From positions 22,832-86,831 of the forward strand of contig MU401621.1 in assembly GCA_022579005.1 (NCBI GenBank): a DNA stretch of 64,000 nt, in the 5' to 3' direction. The notes beneath the pieces are model-generated. The model did no database searches and was not told the DNA's origin. It saw only the letters and a list, made by a program, of their open reading frames with translations. This document shows positions 11,027-23,052 of this stretch, piece by piece (the stretch's first letter is position 1; each line of letters begins with the position of its first letter). The translations under genes were made by a program, and so were the position numbers. The DNA is from Poronia punctata. Its lineage: Eukaryota > Ascomycota > Sordariomycetes > Xylariales > Xylariaceae.

Positions 11027-13837
11027 TTACGTAGTCGGACAGTTGGGGACATCAGCTTGGAAGTCGTCGGATTGTAGCACAAACTGAGGCAGGTAGTCTC
11101 GGGTCGTGTAGTTGGCGCTGATGTAATAATCGACGTCGGCCGAGGTGTAATTCTCACCTAGAATAGCAAGAACATCGTTCTCGATACTAAAAAAAACATT
11201 TTCAGGTTAGATGATAGGAAGGCAGGGAAAAGGGAGCTTAGGAGCACGCCACCATGATGAAACTTACAAATCGACAAAGACGATATCTACAACATCGGCC
11301 TGACCATTCTCATCAAAACCCGCGGCGCCCCGGAAAAAGTCGGGGATTTTGTAGCCGGGAATGCGCGAGTGCTCCGTGTCGTCTCCATCGCTGCCCCAGT
11401 CATCTGTCGTCGTGTACCCCGGCACAAGATCAACGACTTGACGCCTGGTAATCCCCCGCGGGGCAGCATCACCATGGCGCTCAAATAAACCCTCGTCACG
11501 CATCCCGACGATAGGATCAACGCAGATATCACGCACAGTAGACATGGTCCCCAAATCTGAGCGCTTCTTCTTCTTCCCACTAGCGCCCCGCCGGTTCAAT
11601 TCATCAAAGACAGTGCTCGCCTGCGCGAACGGCACGTCGGCTAGATACAGGAATGCATCTTGGAATGGCGAGACGATGTAATTGTCATCATTGGTGAAAG
11701 GCCCCTTGTACATGTCGAAACGAACGCTACCCGTGTTGGAGATGATGTACCGCGCTGTCTCGCTCCGTTCCGGCTTCACTACCACGGTGGCTGCTGCTTC
11801 GGCCAAGAGGGTGAAGATGTTTCGGGCGTCGTTGAAGGGTACGCAGGATACGCAGTAGTCTTGTGGGACGCAGCCTAGGAGTTGGCTGAGGTTGAATTGG
11901 TGTCTATATTGGGTGATTTTCGCGCTTGTTTCTAAGCCGTTGTTGTAGTCTAGGTTGGGATCGTACCATGTTGCCGCGTCTTTTTGACGAATATGCTGTT
12001 AAGAAGTCTATTCGGTCTAATAAGGGAAGGGGGGAAAGAGCTTACGATACATGAATGTCTTTCGATTCCAGTCGAGATATCGTCGGGAATAAGTATATGG
12101 CGATGTCGATTCCTCGGTTGCCTTGCGCGTGGGATTTGACACGCCGACGGGATTGGGGAAGATGCCGTTGAAACCACTGTTATCCGAGGTGAATCCGGAC
12201 ATGGATAGCCAACCAAGTGTCTCACAGTAACGGCCTTAAAAACCATTAGTACTTCTGGATACACTTTCGATATGAAACAGACATACCAGACTCCATCGCC
12301 ACACTGCTCTCATCATAGACTACAAAGTCACGGATATGACTATGTCCACCTAGAATCTGAATAGGGGTTTCGGCATGTACGGCTCGGATAGCGTTCCAGA
12401 CGGTCTGGAAACTGCTGTCCCGGACAGGGTTATGTCCTATTAGGACGAAGACATCTATGGGCTCGTCGGTGTCTATGGCGTCCTTGAACCATGTTTGGGT
12501 TATCATTGTTTTGGCTGGGATTACTTTGGTGCCATTTGCGTTTCCTTCATATTCGTTAGCAGAAGAAGAAAGAAGAAGTGGTTTTTCTTTCTTAGGTTGG
12601 GAATAAGGGGTAGGTTAGTTGAGGTATTTACCAGTAAAGTCAAATAAGACTCCAAAAGCCATGATCCGTAAACCGTGTTCAGTAGTGAAGTATCTGTGTG
12701 TCTTGCCAACTAGGTAGATGCTCATGTTTGTCATCAGAATATATCGTTTTTTTGCAAGATATGTGTTGGGTTGGGTGGTGTGCGTATCGTACTATACTGC
12801 CATTCACCAGTCTCCTGATTCATGATCTGGACATTCGATGTGAGATATTTCTCTCCCCAGTAAGCAGATATCTTATTCCTTTTTTTTTCGTGTTTTTTTT
12901 TCGTAAGTAAGATGTTAAGATATGAAATCAAAGTAGTAAAAGAAAAAAAAAGGAAAAGTAGGTGGGTAAAAACACGAACAACGTCTGATACGCAACATCA
13001 GCTAGATAGAGCTCATGATTCCCAATGGCCAAGAGGTCGTAATCGACGTCGTCGAAGATGGTGATGGAGACTTCTCCGTCGGGATCCGTTACGTCGCTTA
13101 AGCCCGCGCCGTCGTGTAAGTCTCCTACACTCCGTGATTGTCAGCCATGACGGGATGATTAGTGGCGGCGGCGGCGGGTGGGCTGGTATGACGAACCTGT
13201 ATCGACCAAGAGTATATCGACGCCCACTATGTGTTTTGTTAGTTTATATATGCTTTTTCGTCCTTCTTTTTCCCATGGAGATGTTTTGGATCATATTTTT
13301 ATTTCCGAACTTTGGAAGGGAAAAGAGATATATCATGGGGGGCTTCGACGGAGGTTAAATGTCAAGGGGGAAAAAAGGGGAAAAAAAGAAGGTACACAGA
13401 ATTGAGATATAACATACTGTTACCAGCCTGATGTTTCAACCTCGTCGAAAAAGAGACGAAATCCCCCCAATCAGCACCATAATTCCTCTCTTTCAAATGT
13501 CCTTCTAGCCATCCATGTGTATCTGTCTTTTTTTTTTTTTTTTTTTTTTGTTAGCCTAGGTAACATAGATACATACATTACTACCACTTTTTTTTTCTTT
13601 TCTTTTCTTTTCTTTTCATCTCATAAAAATACATACCGTATGAAGTATATTCAACTGTCCCCATTCCAACGCCTTCTTGGGACCGTAGGTAGCGTTTAGT
13701 GCATCGGGCTGCATGCGCTTCACGTGACGGACATGTTCGACGTGGTTTACGGGGCCGTAACAGCCTCCTCCTGTGCAAGATAGAGCGGTAGTTGGGAGTA
13801 AGGCTAATGCCAATGCCAATGCCGAAAGGTATTTCAT
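11027..13837 (-). CDS. Secreted calcineurin-like phosphoesterase / 5'-nucleotidase-like protein, multi-exon
   Basis: Metallophosphoesterase of the 5'-nucleotidase superfamily, similar in type to yeast YHR202W. The first exon (13837-13637) encodes a clear signal peptide, 'MKYLSALALALALLPTTALS', and ends in 'ILHT'. The next exon continues 'TDTHGW' (first D-x-H metal site). Later exons give 'VDILLVDTGDLHDG', 'LLAIGNHELY' (GNHE), 'VFVLIGHNP' and 'ILGGHSHIRDF' (GHxH). All metal-ligand motifs are therefore present. The C-terminal part reads 'GFNGIFPNPVG', 'QLLGCVPQDYCVSCVP' and ends 'VPNCPTT' at a TAA (11027-11029). I count at least eight introns. Those around 12500-13130 are less certain than the outer ones. 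It probably acts in the vacuole or secretory path or outside the cell. The substrate is unknown. Confidence 0.85.
13528..13549 (+). repeat. Poly-T tract (22 T) inside an intron
   Basis: On the coding (minus) strand of the phosphoesterase gene this is a poly-A run lying between a CTAAC-like branch site and the AG acceptor that starts the 'TDTHGW' exon. Confidence 0.9.
13588..13618 (+). repeat. TTTTC pentanucleotide microsatellite
   Basis: About five to six units of TTTTC within the first intron of the phosphoesterase gene (minus strand). Likely length-variable. Confidence 0.85.
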
Positions 13838-15490
13838 GGTGTTTTTTGTTTGTGTTGTTCTTGTTCCCCCTGTTGTTGCCGTTCGATAAGTGGAGATGAG
13901 ATGAGACGTAAAGGAGGCAGGCCCCTCCCACGAAGTTGCCAAGAAAAGGGGTCCAGAAGAAGCTAATAATGTACGAATTGTGATTGCTTGTTCCCTTTCC
14001 CGAATAGCTCGGATACATATAACTACCGAGAAGTAACACGTACGTGTACACGTAGAAAGGAGTTCCACTTACCTAACCTACTTGTGGAAGTGGGAATCTC
14101 TCACATTAATGTTCAACTTCGAGTACGTGTACATGGAGAGCTAACCTAGATATTCATCCAGATTAGATAAAGTGAGTCGTAGCTGTTATATGCTAAACAT
14201 GTATCGAGTACAGAATCTATCTACTGACGATATCTATCTACACGTATCTACCGACCTACTTACCTGATCAGGAAAATATGTATATAGTGGTTGGAGAATC
14301 AAATGAGGCAGGGCACAGGGTTGTAGATAGACCCTATCTACAAGTAGTCTAGCACACCCGCTGCAAAAGAAGAGAAAACGACAGGGGGGACGGGCTGCGG
14401 TTGAATACGAGTAGGTATGATAGGTTAGTTACAATCCCCTTTAATACTTTTTACTGCTTTTTATTCCCGTCGCTACCAAGTCTAGACTAATATTGTACCT
14501 AGTATAAGGTTACTATACTCTGCATATCGTCAGATATATACTCGTATATTTACCCTACAAATGAGGATTAGACAAGCTGCATCCCACACATGCTTGGTCG
14601 GTGATTGTACTCGGAAGGGATACCTACTAGGTACTTAGGATGTAGGTAAGTAAATTCCTGATAACAACCTCAAATATTTGCTTTCCCTCTACATACATGT
14701 ATGTTCTTTTGCAACCAAAAAAAAAAAAAAGGTGAGCATACAAAAGACATCCAACACGAGACAAGGTAAGGTAGATATTCCCCGCAACACTTCGTCCCGG
14801 AACGGACCGACCTTTGCATTCGCGCACAGCCCTTGCCTCCCGGTAATGCAATGCAGAGACGGACAAGAGGTCCGATTGCGGGGTCGTTTGTTCATTTCCG
14901 ATGGTTATCTGTACATTGATAGACTACCTACCTACCTTACCTTTACTACTCGCGTAAACAGTTTGCAACTTCTGTACAGAATGTACGGAATAAGGTAGCT
15001 AAGGTAGAGAGCACCTTACCTAAGTATGTACGAGTAGATTGGGAAGATCAGTCAGTAGAAGAGAGGTTACGAACGGTAATGTAGTTTCATTAGGAGCTAG
15101 GTAACATCTAATCCAAGCCCGTCAACAAGACATCAGTAGGGTAGATGGAGGAAGAAATGTTCACGAATAATGTTTTTTTTGAATTAATGCGAAATGATAA
15201 CCATACCAAGAGTTGCAAAATAGATTTTTTTAAAAAAAACCCCATATCCCATGTGCTCCCCCTTCCCCCCCTACCATCATCATCGTATATATGCCAAACC
15301 AGAACCAGGACCAGAACCATTGAAAATAAAATAAAATAAAATAAATAAAAAACTCCAATCGATGTTACTCTTTCCAGGTTTCCAAGTTCCAGTTCCGGGA
15401 AAAGACGAAGCCATTCATTAACCCGCCTATGACCAACAGGCTTCTGTGAAGTACCCAATACAGAATGAAATTTGCTGTGTGGGGTCTTTT
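13838..15490. other. Intergenic region, no gene seen
   Basis: About 1.65 kb. It contains TACGAGTAG copies at 14406-14414 and 15029-15037, TAGGTA/TACCTA-type repeats, an A14 run at about 14717-14730 and an AAAAT microsatellite at about 15324-15350. Open frames are short and not convincing. Confidence 0.55.
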
Positions 15491-16279
15491 TTACAGAAGC
15501 AGGAATATAGGAGCGGCAAGAAGAGCCAGACCAGCACCGAAAGCGAAAGACCTCTTGTTGTCTGCCGCGGCACCTCTGACAGGTACAATGCTCGGCATGG
15601 CGGTGTTGTTGTTGTTGTTGGTGGTGGTGGTGCCGTTGTTGGCAGGAGACGACATGCCACCGCTGGAGGAGGAAGATGAAGATGAAGAGCTGCTGCTGGA
15701 TGACGAGCCGCTTCCCGAGTAAGAGTTGCTGGCGGAACCACTGCCGGATGATGAACTGCTGGATGAGGACGATCCGGATCCGGATCCGCTTCCGCTAGCA
15801 GAACCACTTCCACTTCCAGAAGATGAGCTGCTGCTGCTGCTGCTCGAGGATGACGATGACGATGAGGAGCTGGAAGATGATGATCCGCCAGTGGCCTGAG
15901 CACCGGCAGGCATACCAGGAGAAGCGGGTGCAGGGGCGGGAGAAGCTACGATGGTGGCAGTGACACCGTTGCCTCCGATCTGCACGGTAGTTGCGCCCAT
16001 ACCCGTGGGCTGAGCACCGGGGCAGGTGATCTCGACCGTCTTGTCGGCGCACACGCCGCAGCTGACGGTGGTGACGACGAATCCGGGGGGGATGGTGGGC
16101 GTCACATAGTCGGTCGGGTTACCGGCGCAAGTCTCGGTCACGGTGTAAGTGGCCATCCATGAGCTGGTCTCGCAGGCGGCCGGGAGAGTGGTCGTGTAGA
16201 TGGTCGTGTACAACGTCTGGGTGACGGGTGGGCAGTACAGGAAAGCCGAGGAGGTGATGTTGGCGAGAGATAGAGACAT
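15491..16279 (-). CDS. Serine-rich GPI-anchored-type cell-wall protein
   Basis: 262 residues in one frame. The N-terminal domain (1-100) has Cys- and Thr-rich patterns, 'YCPPVTQTLYTTIYTTTLP', 'TYTVTETCAGNP' and 'PPGFVVTTVSCGVCADKTVEITCPGAQP'. Such patterns are typical of fungal wall mannoproteins. A long Ser/Gly tract follows (about 130-215, dominated by S and GSGS), which would be heavily O-glycosylated. The C-terminus ends in a hydrophobic tail, 'FAFGAGLALLAAPIFLLL', after small residues, as in GPI signals. No ordinary N-terminal signal peptide is visible before 'YCPPVTQ'. Either secretion uses an unusual leader or an upstream coding exon was missed. No in-frame upstream ATG was found nearby. 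Confidence 0.75.
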   Translation of the reverse strand: MSLSLANITSSAFLYCPPVTQTLYTTIYTTTLPAACETSSWMATYTVTETCAGNPTDYVTPTIPPGFVVTTVSCGVCADKTVEITCPGAQPTGMGATTVQIGGNGVTATIVASPAPAPASPGMPAGAQATGGSSSSSSSSSSSSSSSSSSSSSSGSGSGSASGSGSGSGSSSSSSSSSGSGSASNSYSGSGSSSSSSSSSSSSSSSGGMSSPANNGTTTTNNNNNTAMPSIVPVRGAAADNKRSFAFGAGLALLAAPIFLLL

Positions 16280-17901
16280 CTTGAAGTAGTATGTTCAGGT
16301 ATATGTAAATACACAGGGTTGATATTTGTGTGATATACGAGGTTTTGGTTATTGTGCGATTCGAGGATGTGTTGTTTACTACCGATGTGAAGTAGTAGGT
16401 ATGCAGTAGCAGAGAAACGAATGTGTATGCTATTGCTGATGTTGTTAAATGAGTGTGGTTGCCGAGAGGCGAAGGGGGGATGTAATGAGTGACTAAGGTG
16501 ATGAAAGAGGTGGTCGAATGCTGATGCTGATGCTGATGCTTGTGATGGTCAAAGACGAACGGAAACAGCAGGACGATTGAGCTTCTTTATAACGAGGAGG
16601 GGGTGGGTAGTCGGACGACTGACGCCGGATCGCAGGCTTGACCTCATGTCCGACCGCATAGCAACATGTGAGCCATAACAAAGCGCTCTGGAAGGTGCCT
16701 GGCGAAGATTTGAGCACTGGTGGGAATGATGTTGATTGCAACGCATTCCTAATCGGCCTAACAAGTGTAGTTCGACTACGAGTAAACTGGGACGCGTTCT
16801 CTTGGGCCCCACGCCGGATCCAATTTCCATGACCGAATAGTGAGACCTGCCATGCTTTGTGATCGTAAGACATTATCATCTTATGTCTCGACGCCCACAA
16901 AAACACCATAATATCGGGTCTCACCCATCACCAGGCGGTCGACGCCTGCGTGGGCCGTAATTTCATCTCGTCGCTGGTTAATATCCTGGAAATGAGGATG
17001 AAATCCAGCCACCACTCCTCCAACATCTTGGAAATAGGCATGTGCACCATGTAGGTAACTAGCCTAGCACGACCTGAAATTATATTGAAAGCCTCGCAAG
17101 AACAGCCTTCGGAGATACTGACGCGCATGATTTACGTGTAGGTAACCAAGTTTGGGACACCGACTTACTCGTAAACTCGGTGCACAAACGCGATAACCTC
17201 TGATCGAAGATGGAAACCGTCGCAGAGCAGTTTCTACCTGTCAGGCTCGAGCAAATTCTATCACATCTATTTCGATGCTATCCATGAACGACGCGGGCAG
17301 GCAGTCATTTGGAGCGACTTAATTCTACGTGTAATTCATTCACCAACACCCCGGGCGATTATCAGCACCATTAAAAAATGATGCGCTACAGGTATATGGG
17401 TATGTATCCTTTCAAAATCGACATCTCCCGTCCACTGTCCGAAGACGAGCGGGAGACTTCCTAGTAAGGAGATTCTTTCTCCAGAGTAATTCCCAATTAT
17501 GGGAATGGCAACTCGTCACTGTTGGAAATCGAGATGACGGTCGTGGCGACTCTGTTAAACTTTTTGATCTGAAGAAGAGAAAAAAGGAAAAGAGAAACAG
17601 AAATTGGGTGCAGGTGCAATTCTTTTATACACGCACACACAAATTTCTGGTGGATCCCCCCCCCCCCTCCCGGCCAATTGATGGCCGTATTGCCGACTAA
17701 AAGTAATGGGGCTGTTGCAGACTGTTTCCAACTGTCAGGCGATTAGTGGCACTGCCAATGATGTAGGTAGGTACCTGTCGATTTTACTCGTATGAGTCGC
17801 GGGCAACTACGGTTAGGTACACAGGTCCTTACCTTTGTAATTGGCCATCCAAGCGCATTTACCCATGTGATAGAACACCTTACCTTTCCCGTGGCTCAGA
17901 T
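16280..17901. other. Intergenic region, no gene seen
   Basis: About 1.6 kb between divergently oriented genes (minus at 16279, plus at 17902). A short 'TGATGC' repeat lies at about 16517-16540, a C-tract at about 17656-17669 and TACTCGTA motifs at 17166-17173 and 17785-17792. A minus-strand open frame at 16493-16924 has no recognisable features and I regard it as chance. Confidence 0.5.
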
Positions 17902-18363
17902 ATGCCAGCAGACGATTACTCCTCTGGCGTAGCAGGCGGCGCGCTGAAGCTCAAGGGCGGCAAGATACAAAAGAGTAGCAAAAAGAAGAAGAAGGCCAAG
18001 GACCACAAGGACAAAGATGTATCATCCGCGAAACAATTAGAGCGCGCCAGGTCCGAATCCGACAGCGCTCCTCCTCCCGCAGCGGATGAGGTGGTGGGGT
18101 CCGATGAACCCGAATACAAGACGGAAGCTGAAAGGCAACACGAAGAGGCCATGAAGAAGAAGGTAAGGCTCAATTGACCTTGGGGGGGGGGAGGACAATA
18201 ATGGCTAATGAATGAATCTACGCGGCAGATGCAACGTATGCTCGAGGACCCGGCCCTCGCCTCGGAAATCAAAAAGACGCACAAGGAAAGAGTCGAAAGC
18301 CTGAATACATATCTGTCGAAGCTGAGCGAACATCACGACATGCCCAAGATTGGCCCCGGCTAA
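17902..18363 (+). CDS. FAM32A-like (DUF1754) nuclear protein
   Basis: Two exons (17902-18162 and 18229-18363) join in frame across a 66-nt intron carrying a G10 tract, giving 131 residues. The layout matches the FAM32A family: an N-terminal 'GGALKLKGGKIQ', a lysine block 'KKKKKAKDHKDK', then 'YKTEAERQHEEAMKKKMQRML' and the conserved end 'KKTHKERVESLNTYLSKLSEHHDMPKIGPG'-type signature (read in two parts). The human homologue is a factor seen near the exon ligation site of the spliceosome. A splicing role here is inferred from the family. Confidence 0.9.
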
Positions 18364-19440
18364 AAAGAAGAATTAGCGACACCTTTGTGTTGTTTTTCCG
18401 ATGATGGCCAAGACGACATTCTGTGGATACAAGGCCATTCGATCCGTGTAAAAACAGTCGATATACTGCTATCTCGACGTATGCTTTTGGTCCCGTAGTA
18501 TTTATCTACAGAGGGTGTCCCGATTTGTGAAGATCGCTCTTGGGCCTTCGACTGTCGGCGCCCTTGAAAACACGTGAAAGGGGGTTTGTGACACCAAAAT
18601 AAGGTTAGGACTTTTGCTCTCTGTGTGGATAGCCTCGCGATCTCACTTTGGCCAAAACCACATCCGTACCAGACAACATTTACCTATACAGGAATGGCCC
18701 TTGAGTATACAGGCAGTAGCGAAATTCAAGAGGGGGCCTTCACCTGGGAGGTTGTTAGAATGGGATGGAAGACGAAGGATTATGCTGCGTTTGCCTTGAC
18801 TGCTGGACGTTTAGGCCGCCGGCATTGATCATGGTTGGCTGAGTTGTTGAAAGATGTTTGGCATAACACGAGTATTTCATATTAAATACCGAGCTAGCTA
18901 GGATGCGTGACTTGATATTTACGGTTCCAATCCACTATCTAGTATTGAGAATGAACCGAAGTCCGAATATAATTATGAAGTCTTGTTATTTCATATTCTG
19001 TTCTGCCTACCTGTAAGAGATTTCATAAGGTTGTTCAAATCACCCGAAATTGCTTGGTTAAGAGTATTCCCAAATATACTATTAGTGATAATATGAACTA
19101 TGCTATGATGATGCGTGCTATCTACAGTAATTCCAATACAATCTAATATGCCACCCTGATGCCATTTTATATCCCATTTTATTCCCTATCATAAGTCATT
19201 AACAGAAGAGGAATGTACCTGCCTGGCGTGATAGGTGACGACCAGGGCAGCCTTTCGTACCGAGCCATGATGAGCTGGTCCCTCAAGTCAGGATTATTGC
19301 CGATTTGATCAATGCGACCTATTTCTGGACGATTCGTGGCCTCCCTCCCCAAAACGTGCCCCTACTCCCAAAACCCGATTTTGGTAAGAGGTACCCGCAA
19401 TAAACAATGTGAGAGGACACCGGTTTACGTCGATTGACGT
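18364..19440. other. Intergenic region, no gene seen
   Basis: About 1.1 kb of AT-leaning sequence between two convergent genes. A short frame at about 18690-18828 has no family resemblance and was left out. Confidence 0.5.
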
Positions 19441-20582
19441 CTAAGCCAACAAAATGCCACCGAAGACCAAGACAGCAAGAGCATTGAAGGCCGATCCGCG
19501 GGTGACAACAGCTGCATTTCCATGGTGCAACTCACCCGGGTCCGTAGGTGTCGGGGTGGGTTCGCCGGTGGGAGAGGGCGTTATGACTGTGACTTCCGTC
19601 ACTACCGTCACGCCACCGTCAGGCAGAGTGGAGGTGTAAGTGGAAGTCCTCGACGTCGGGGTAGGCGTGATCGTTGGCTTGGGTGCCGAAGCTAGAAAAT
19701 GTTAGAATGCTCGAGAGAACATGCTAGGGCAGAATGAATCAAGGACACGAGTCATTGAGGACCTCGGCTATTCTAGACGCGTGAAGAGAGATCCCGCATA
19801 TAATTTTTAAAAGAAATCTAATACACGCGTCGAGTTGACAAGGACGTGACCGCTACGGCTCTTCGCGAGGTTACCGGTGAGGGGGCAAAACACTTACTGG
19901 TAGGGGGAGCATCATCGGTGGATGACTCGGCAGTAGATGATGGAGACGTAGTAGGCTCATCAGTCTCGCTAGATTGCGAATCAGAGGAACTAGGCGTTGG
20001 CGTGGGCGTGGGCGAATCTGTGGGCGAATCTGTGGGTGTGTCCGTGGGTGTGTCCGTAGGTGTATCAGTAGGTTCATCAGTAGATGTCTCGGTGGGCTCA
20101 GTAGATGTCTCAGTAGGAGTATCTGTAGGTGTTGGCGTTGTCTCCGTAGGTTCATCAGTTGGCGTGTCCGTCGGCGTCGGCGTAGTGCTATCATCCGTCG
20201 TCGTTGGCGAGTCCGTCGGAGTAGGTGAATCCGTGGTAGGTGGTGTATCCGAAGTGGAATCACTAGTGGAAGTGGGCGCATCCGTGGGTGCATCCGTGGT
20301 AGTTGTATCATTCCCGGCCTGCCCTTGTCTGACGGCCAACTGCACGACTGCAGTCGCCAAAGGATTGCCGGCAAGACGGGCTTCTACAGCATGACGATCG
20401 GGGCTGTACATGCGTGTGACGGAGCCTAGGAAACGGGTCAAAGTCGAAGATTCTCCTTCGACGTTGTTATTTCCACCCTCCCTTATGTTCGCTCGCCATA
20501 ATTTGGGCTGAATATAGGCAGCGTCTGAAGAGCCAACTGCGACGGAGGCATAGACGAACAGAGTAAATAGGTGGGACCGCAT
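19441..20582 (-). CDS. Thr/Pro-rich repeat protein, GPI-anchored wall type
   Basis: Two exons (20582-19898 and 19691-19441) join in frame across a 206-nt intron, giving 311 residues. The ATG at 20582 is chosen because it opens a signal peptide, 'MRSHLFTLFVYASVAVGSSDA'. Residues about 95-215 are a tandem array of short units such as PTDTPTD, PTDSPT and ETSTEPT. These give an acidic, heavily O-glycosylatable stalk. Exon 2 continues 'TSTYTSTLPDGGVTVVTEVTV' and ends in a hydrophobic tail, 'FNALAVLVFGGILLA', consistent with a GPI signal. No catalytic domain is visible. A wall or adhesin-like stalk protein is the best guess. Confidence 0.8.
20000..20290 (-). repeat. Coding minisatellite (PTD/PTE units)
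   Basis: Degenerate 12- and 24-bp units (on plus strand, GGTGTGTCCGTG-like) encode the PTDTPTD stalk of the wall protein. Such arrays usually vary in copy number between strains. Confidence 0.7.
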
Positions 20583-21083
20583 GGCTGGCACCAACGGGAT
20601 ATGGTAACCTCTTTCGAAGACTGGTCACTCTCGGCAGTAGTATTTCTTTCACTACTGATGTGTATAAAAGAACGTCGTGAGTACAAACGAAGGACCGATT
20701 TTGAAGAAGAGTCGGCAACAGACAGGAAGGCCAAGTAAAAGTGTAAAGGAGGTTGGCTCTGCTGGTTGTTTATAAGATGCAGAGGGGAAGATCCAGTCGT
20801 TATCTGGTCCCGTCGTTACACTACCTCAGCCACCCGTCGATATCCTAGTTTAGCTTGGGCAGGGGACGGCACCGGCACAGGCGCTAGGTATTACGAAGTG
20901 GACTGCCCCCCGACTGCCCAGAACCGTCGATTTCGAGCCGCAAGGCAACGAGAAGGGCACGGTGATGGGTTGGCGTACCAGGGAGGTGGGTACTGCCAGA
21001 TCACCCAACAGTGAAGTTTTCTTATTGGCTGCCGGAAGAAATCTGTAGCCAAATCTGAGAATGACAGACTCGTATGCAATACC

Positions 21084-21102
21084 TACGAGTAGTCTACTCG
21101 TA
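21084..21102. repeat. Facing pair of the 9-mer TACGAGTAG
   Basis: TACGAGTAG at 21084-21092 is followed after one base by its reverse complement CTACTCGTA at 21094-21102, forming a 19-bp palindrome. It is one of many dispersed copies in the window. Confidence 0.85.
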
Positions 21103-22728
21103 CTTGGCAGATATTACCAAGGCCAAGGCAGTCGTGTACTCGTACAGTAGCTCGGGTTTGGGTTGGGGCGCTAGATAGTGTGAGGCGGTGCGGTAGACCC
21201 GGAATCGAAGCTACAATGAAGGAATCGCTGGGACAATAGCAAACAACGCTCACCCAATGGCATAAAAATGGAGATCCAATCACAAGAAAGGACGAAAACA
21301 GCCGAAGCTGAACTACGCCCTACAGATTTCCGAGATACCTTGGTATCTTGGCCCGGTTGATATGTACGAGAACCACAACTTACGAACAGATGGAAGAAAG
21401 GATGTGATTATACTGATATCTCTACTTGATTAGGTCACTGTCTCCTTGCTCTTGTTTTTTTCGTCTCTCGCGCAGTAGTGGGGAATACTCGTAGCATGGG
21501 ATCGAGTCACGATAACTGCAAAGAAACATCAGTAGGTGTAGGTACCCATGTTCTAGCCTTTACGTGTAGGTACACCAAGAAAATTCCGGACCTCAACCGG
21601 CAGACCCGGCCCAAGAATAAACCAGCCAGATACCAGCCCCCGAGCCTCCACGAAAGGCTCCAACCAGGCCCGGTCGTTTGTTTCCGAGAGGGATCCACAG
21701 CCAATTACCATGCAGATCTTACTAGGAAATAGAGCAGATACTTCGTCATGACTTTTGCTAATGTCAGTATCTGACCTAGCGCCTATTATTTTTTCCTAAA
21801 GGATGTCTGCAGACAGTATTTATTGCTGGAAACAATCGTTTCCAAATTATCCAGAAGATGCCAAATTATGATGCGCAGGTTGCTATGCTTTGGAAAAAGG
21901 AAAATTTAATGCAGAATAACCCGAGAACAGTACGGTCTCAACAAATGCTCACACTGTAGCCCACCGCAGTAGAAGGATCAATGACGTTGCTGACCCAAAT
22001 TATGGGGCCATACTAGGTATATTAGACTCCGATCCCCCTGTACGTGTAGGTAGCTGTGAGAACCGAGCCGTCCAACCGTTTGGCCCTACCAGACGCGACT
22101 TGCTCCAGTCCGCTCCAGATTCGAATACGAGATTGTCATCACAAAACAACTGCCTCATTGGATTCAGATGGTGGATGGGATACGTAACCGCGCTGGATTC
22201 CAAAGTCCTCACGCCTACGTGTACAAATTATTATGTTATGAGTATAATGGAGTGTTTCAAGCTCCTGTTTTCTCTGGCTCACACCAACCATCCCTCACAT
22301 AAAAACCACTCTTTGTCCTTCTCCTACTTGTATATTCCCACAGTTTTAGCAGATTTCCTCTTCTTTGATTACAAGCGGATTCAAGTCCTAACCAAGGATG
22401 CCGTGTGAAGAATGTATCTTGTGGAAGTGCTCTCCCATCATCCCTTGTCTGCCAGGCCTCACAATTAATATACGGTTACAAATCTTGATTGCCAATCTTG
22501 CCGTCTGCCGTGCCGTCAATGTTGTGCAATCCCAATGCCCATTTACCAGCGTGTTCAACGTGAAATCTCATGCATGTATGATTTGAACTAATCAAATAAA
22601 TGCTGTGAAATGGGCACTCGCCAAATATTTCATCTGTTTTGTGCCCTCACCTTTCATTTTTAACACTCTTCTTGTGTTGCAATCTTTAGAAGGCCCCCCC
22701 TGCTTGTTAGATATTGTTATGTTGCTGC

Positions 22729-22816
22729 AGATACGTTCTTAGGAAGCATACAACATAAGTGGAGTTGGGTTCGATTCCTAACAGCGCTATATGGTTATTC
22801 CGCCTTTGGCTTCTTT
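22729..22816 (+). repeat. 88-bp direct repeat, copy 1 (SINE-like)
   Basis: Identical by eye to 23053-23140. It contains GGTTCGATTCC, a perfect match to the RNA polymerase III B-box, inside a 5-bp stem (TTGGG/CCTAA) and 7-base loop like a tRNA T-arm. Diverged similarity continues about 15 bases upstream. No full tRNA cloverleaf could be drawn. Confidence 0.75.
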
Positions 22817-22829
22817 AGTAGCGCTGTTA
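22779..22829. repeat. Inverted repeat, 11-bp arms
   Basis: TAACAGCGCTA at 22779-22789 is the exact reverse complement of TAGCGCTGTTA at 22819-22829, with a 29-base loop. It overlaps the 3' end of the first 88-bp repeat. The second copy has a decayed right arm. Confidence 0.75.
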
Positions 22830-23052
22830 CTTATCGGCCAAAGCGTGTTGCTACTACTACGTCTAAGGTCTCCGGTTCGAAACCTTTGCAAAAAAGTGAT
22901 TAATCGGAAGATACGCCTGTAATTCAGACCTTAAGCAATAATTCCTGTCCCTCAGAGAAATCAGGTGTAAGCTCTTAAGTTTGGCTAAGTACGTGACAAT
23001 TACCTTAAAGCATTGGCTAGAGCCGTGGGCGGCTCACGTTGTGTTGTAAAGT

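Noticed and set aside
16493..16924. Minus-strand 143-codon open frame
   Set aside because: Overlaps an alternative frame of similar length, has a Ser/Ile repeat from a simple-sequence tract, and no family resemblance.
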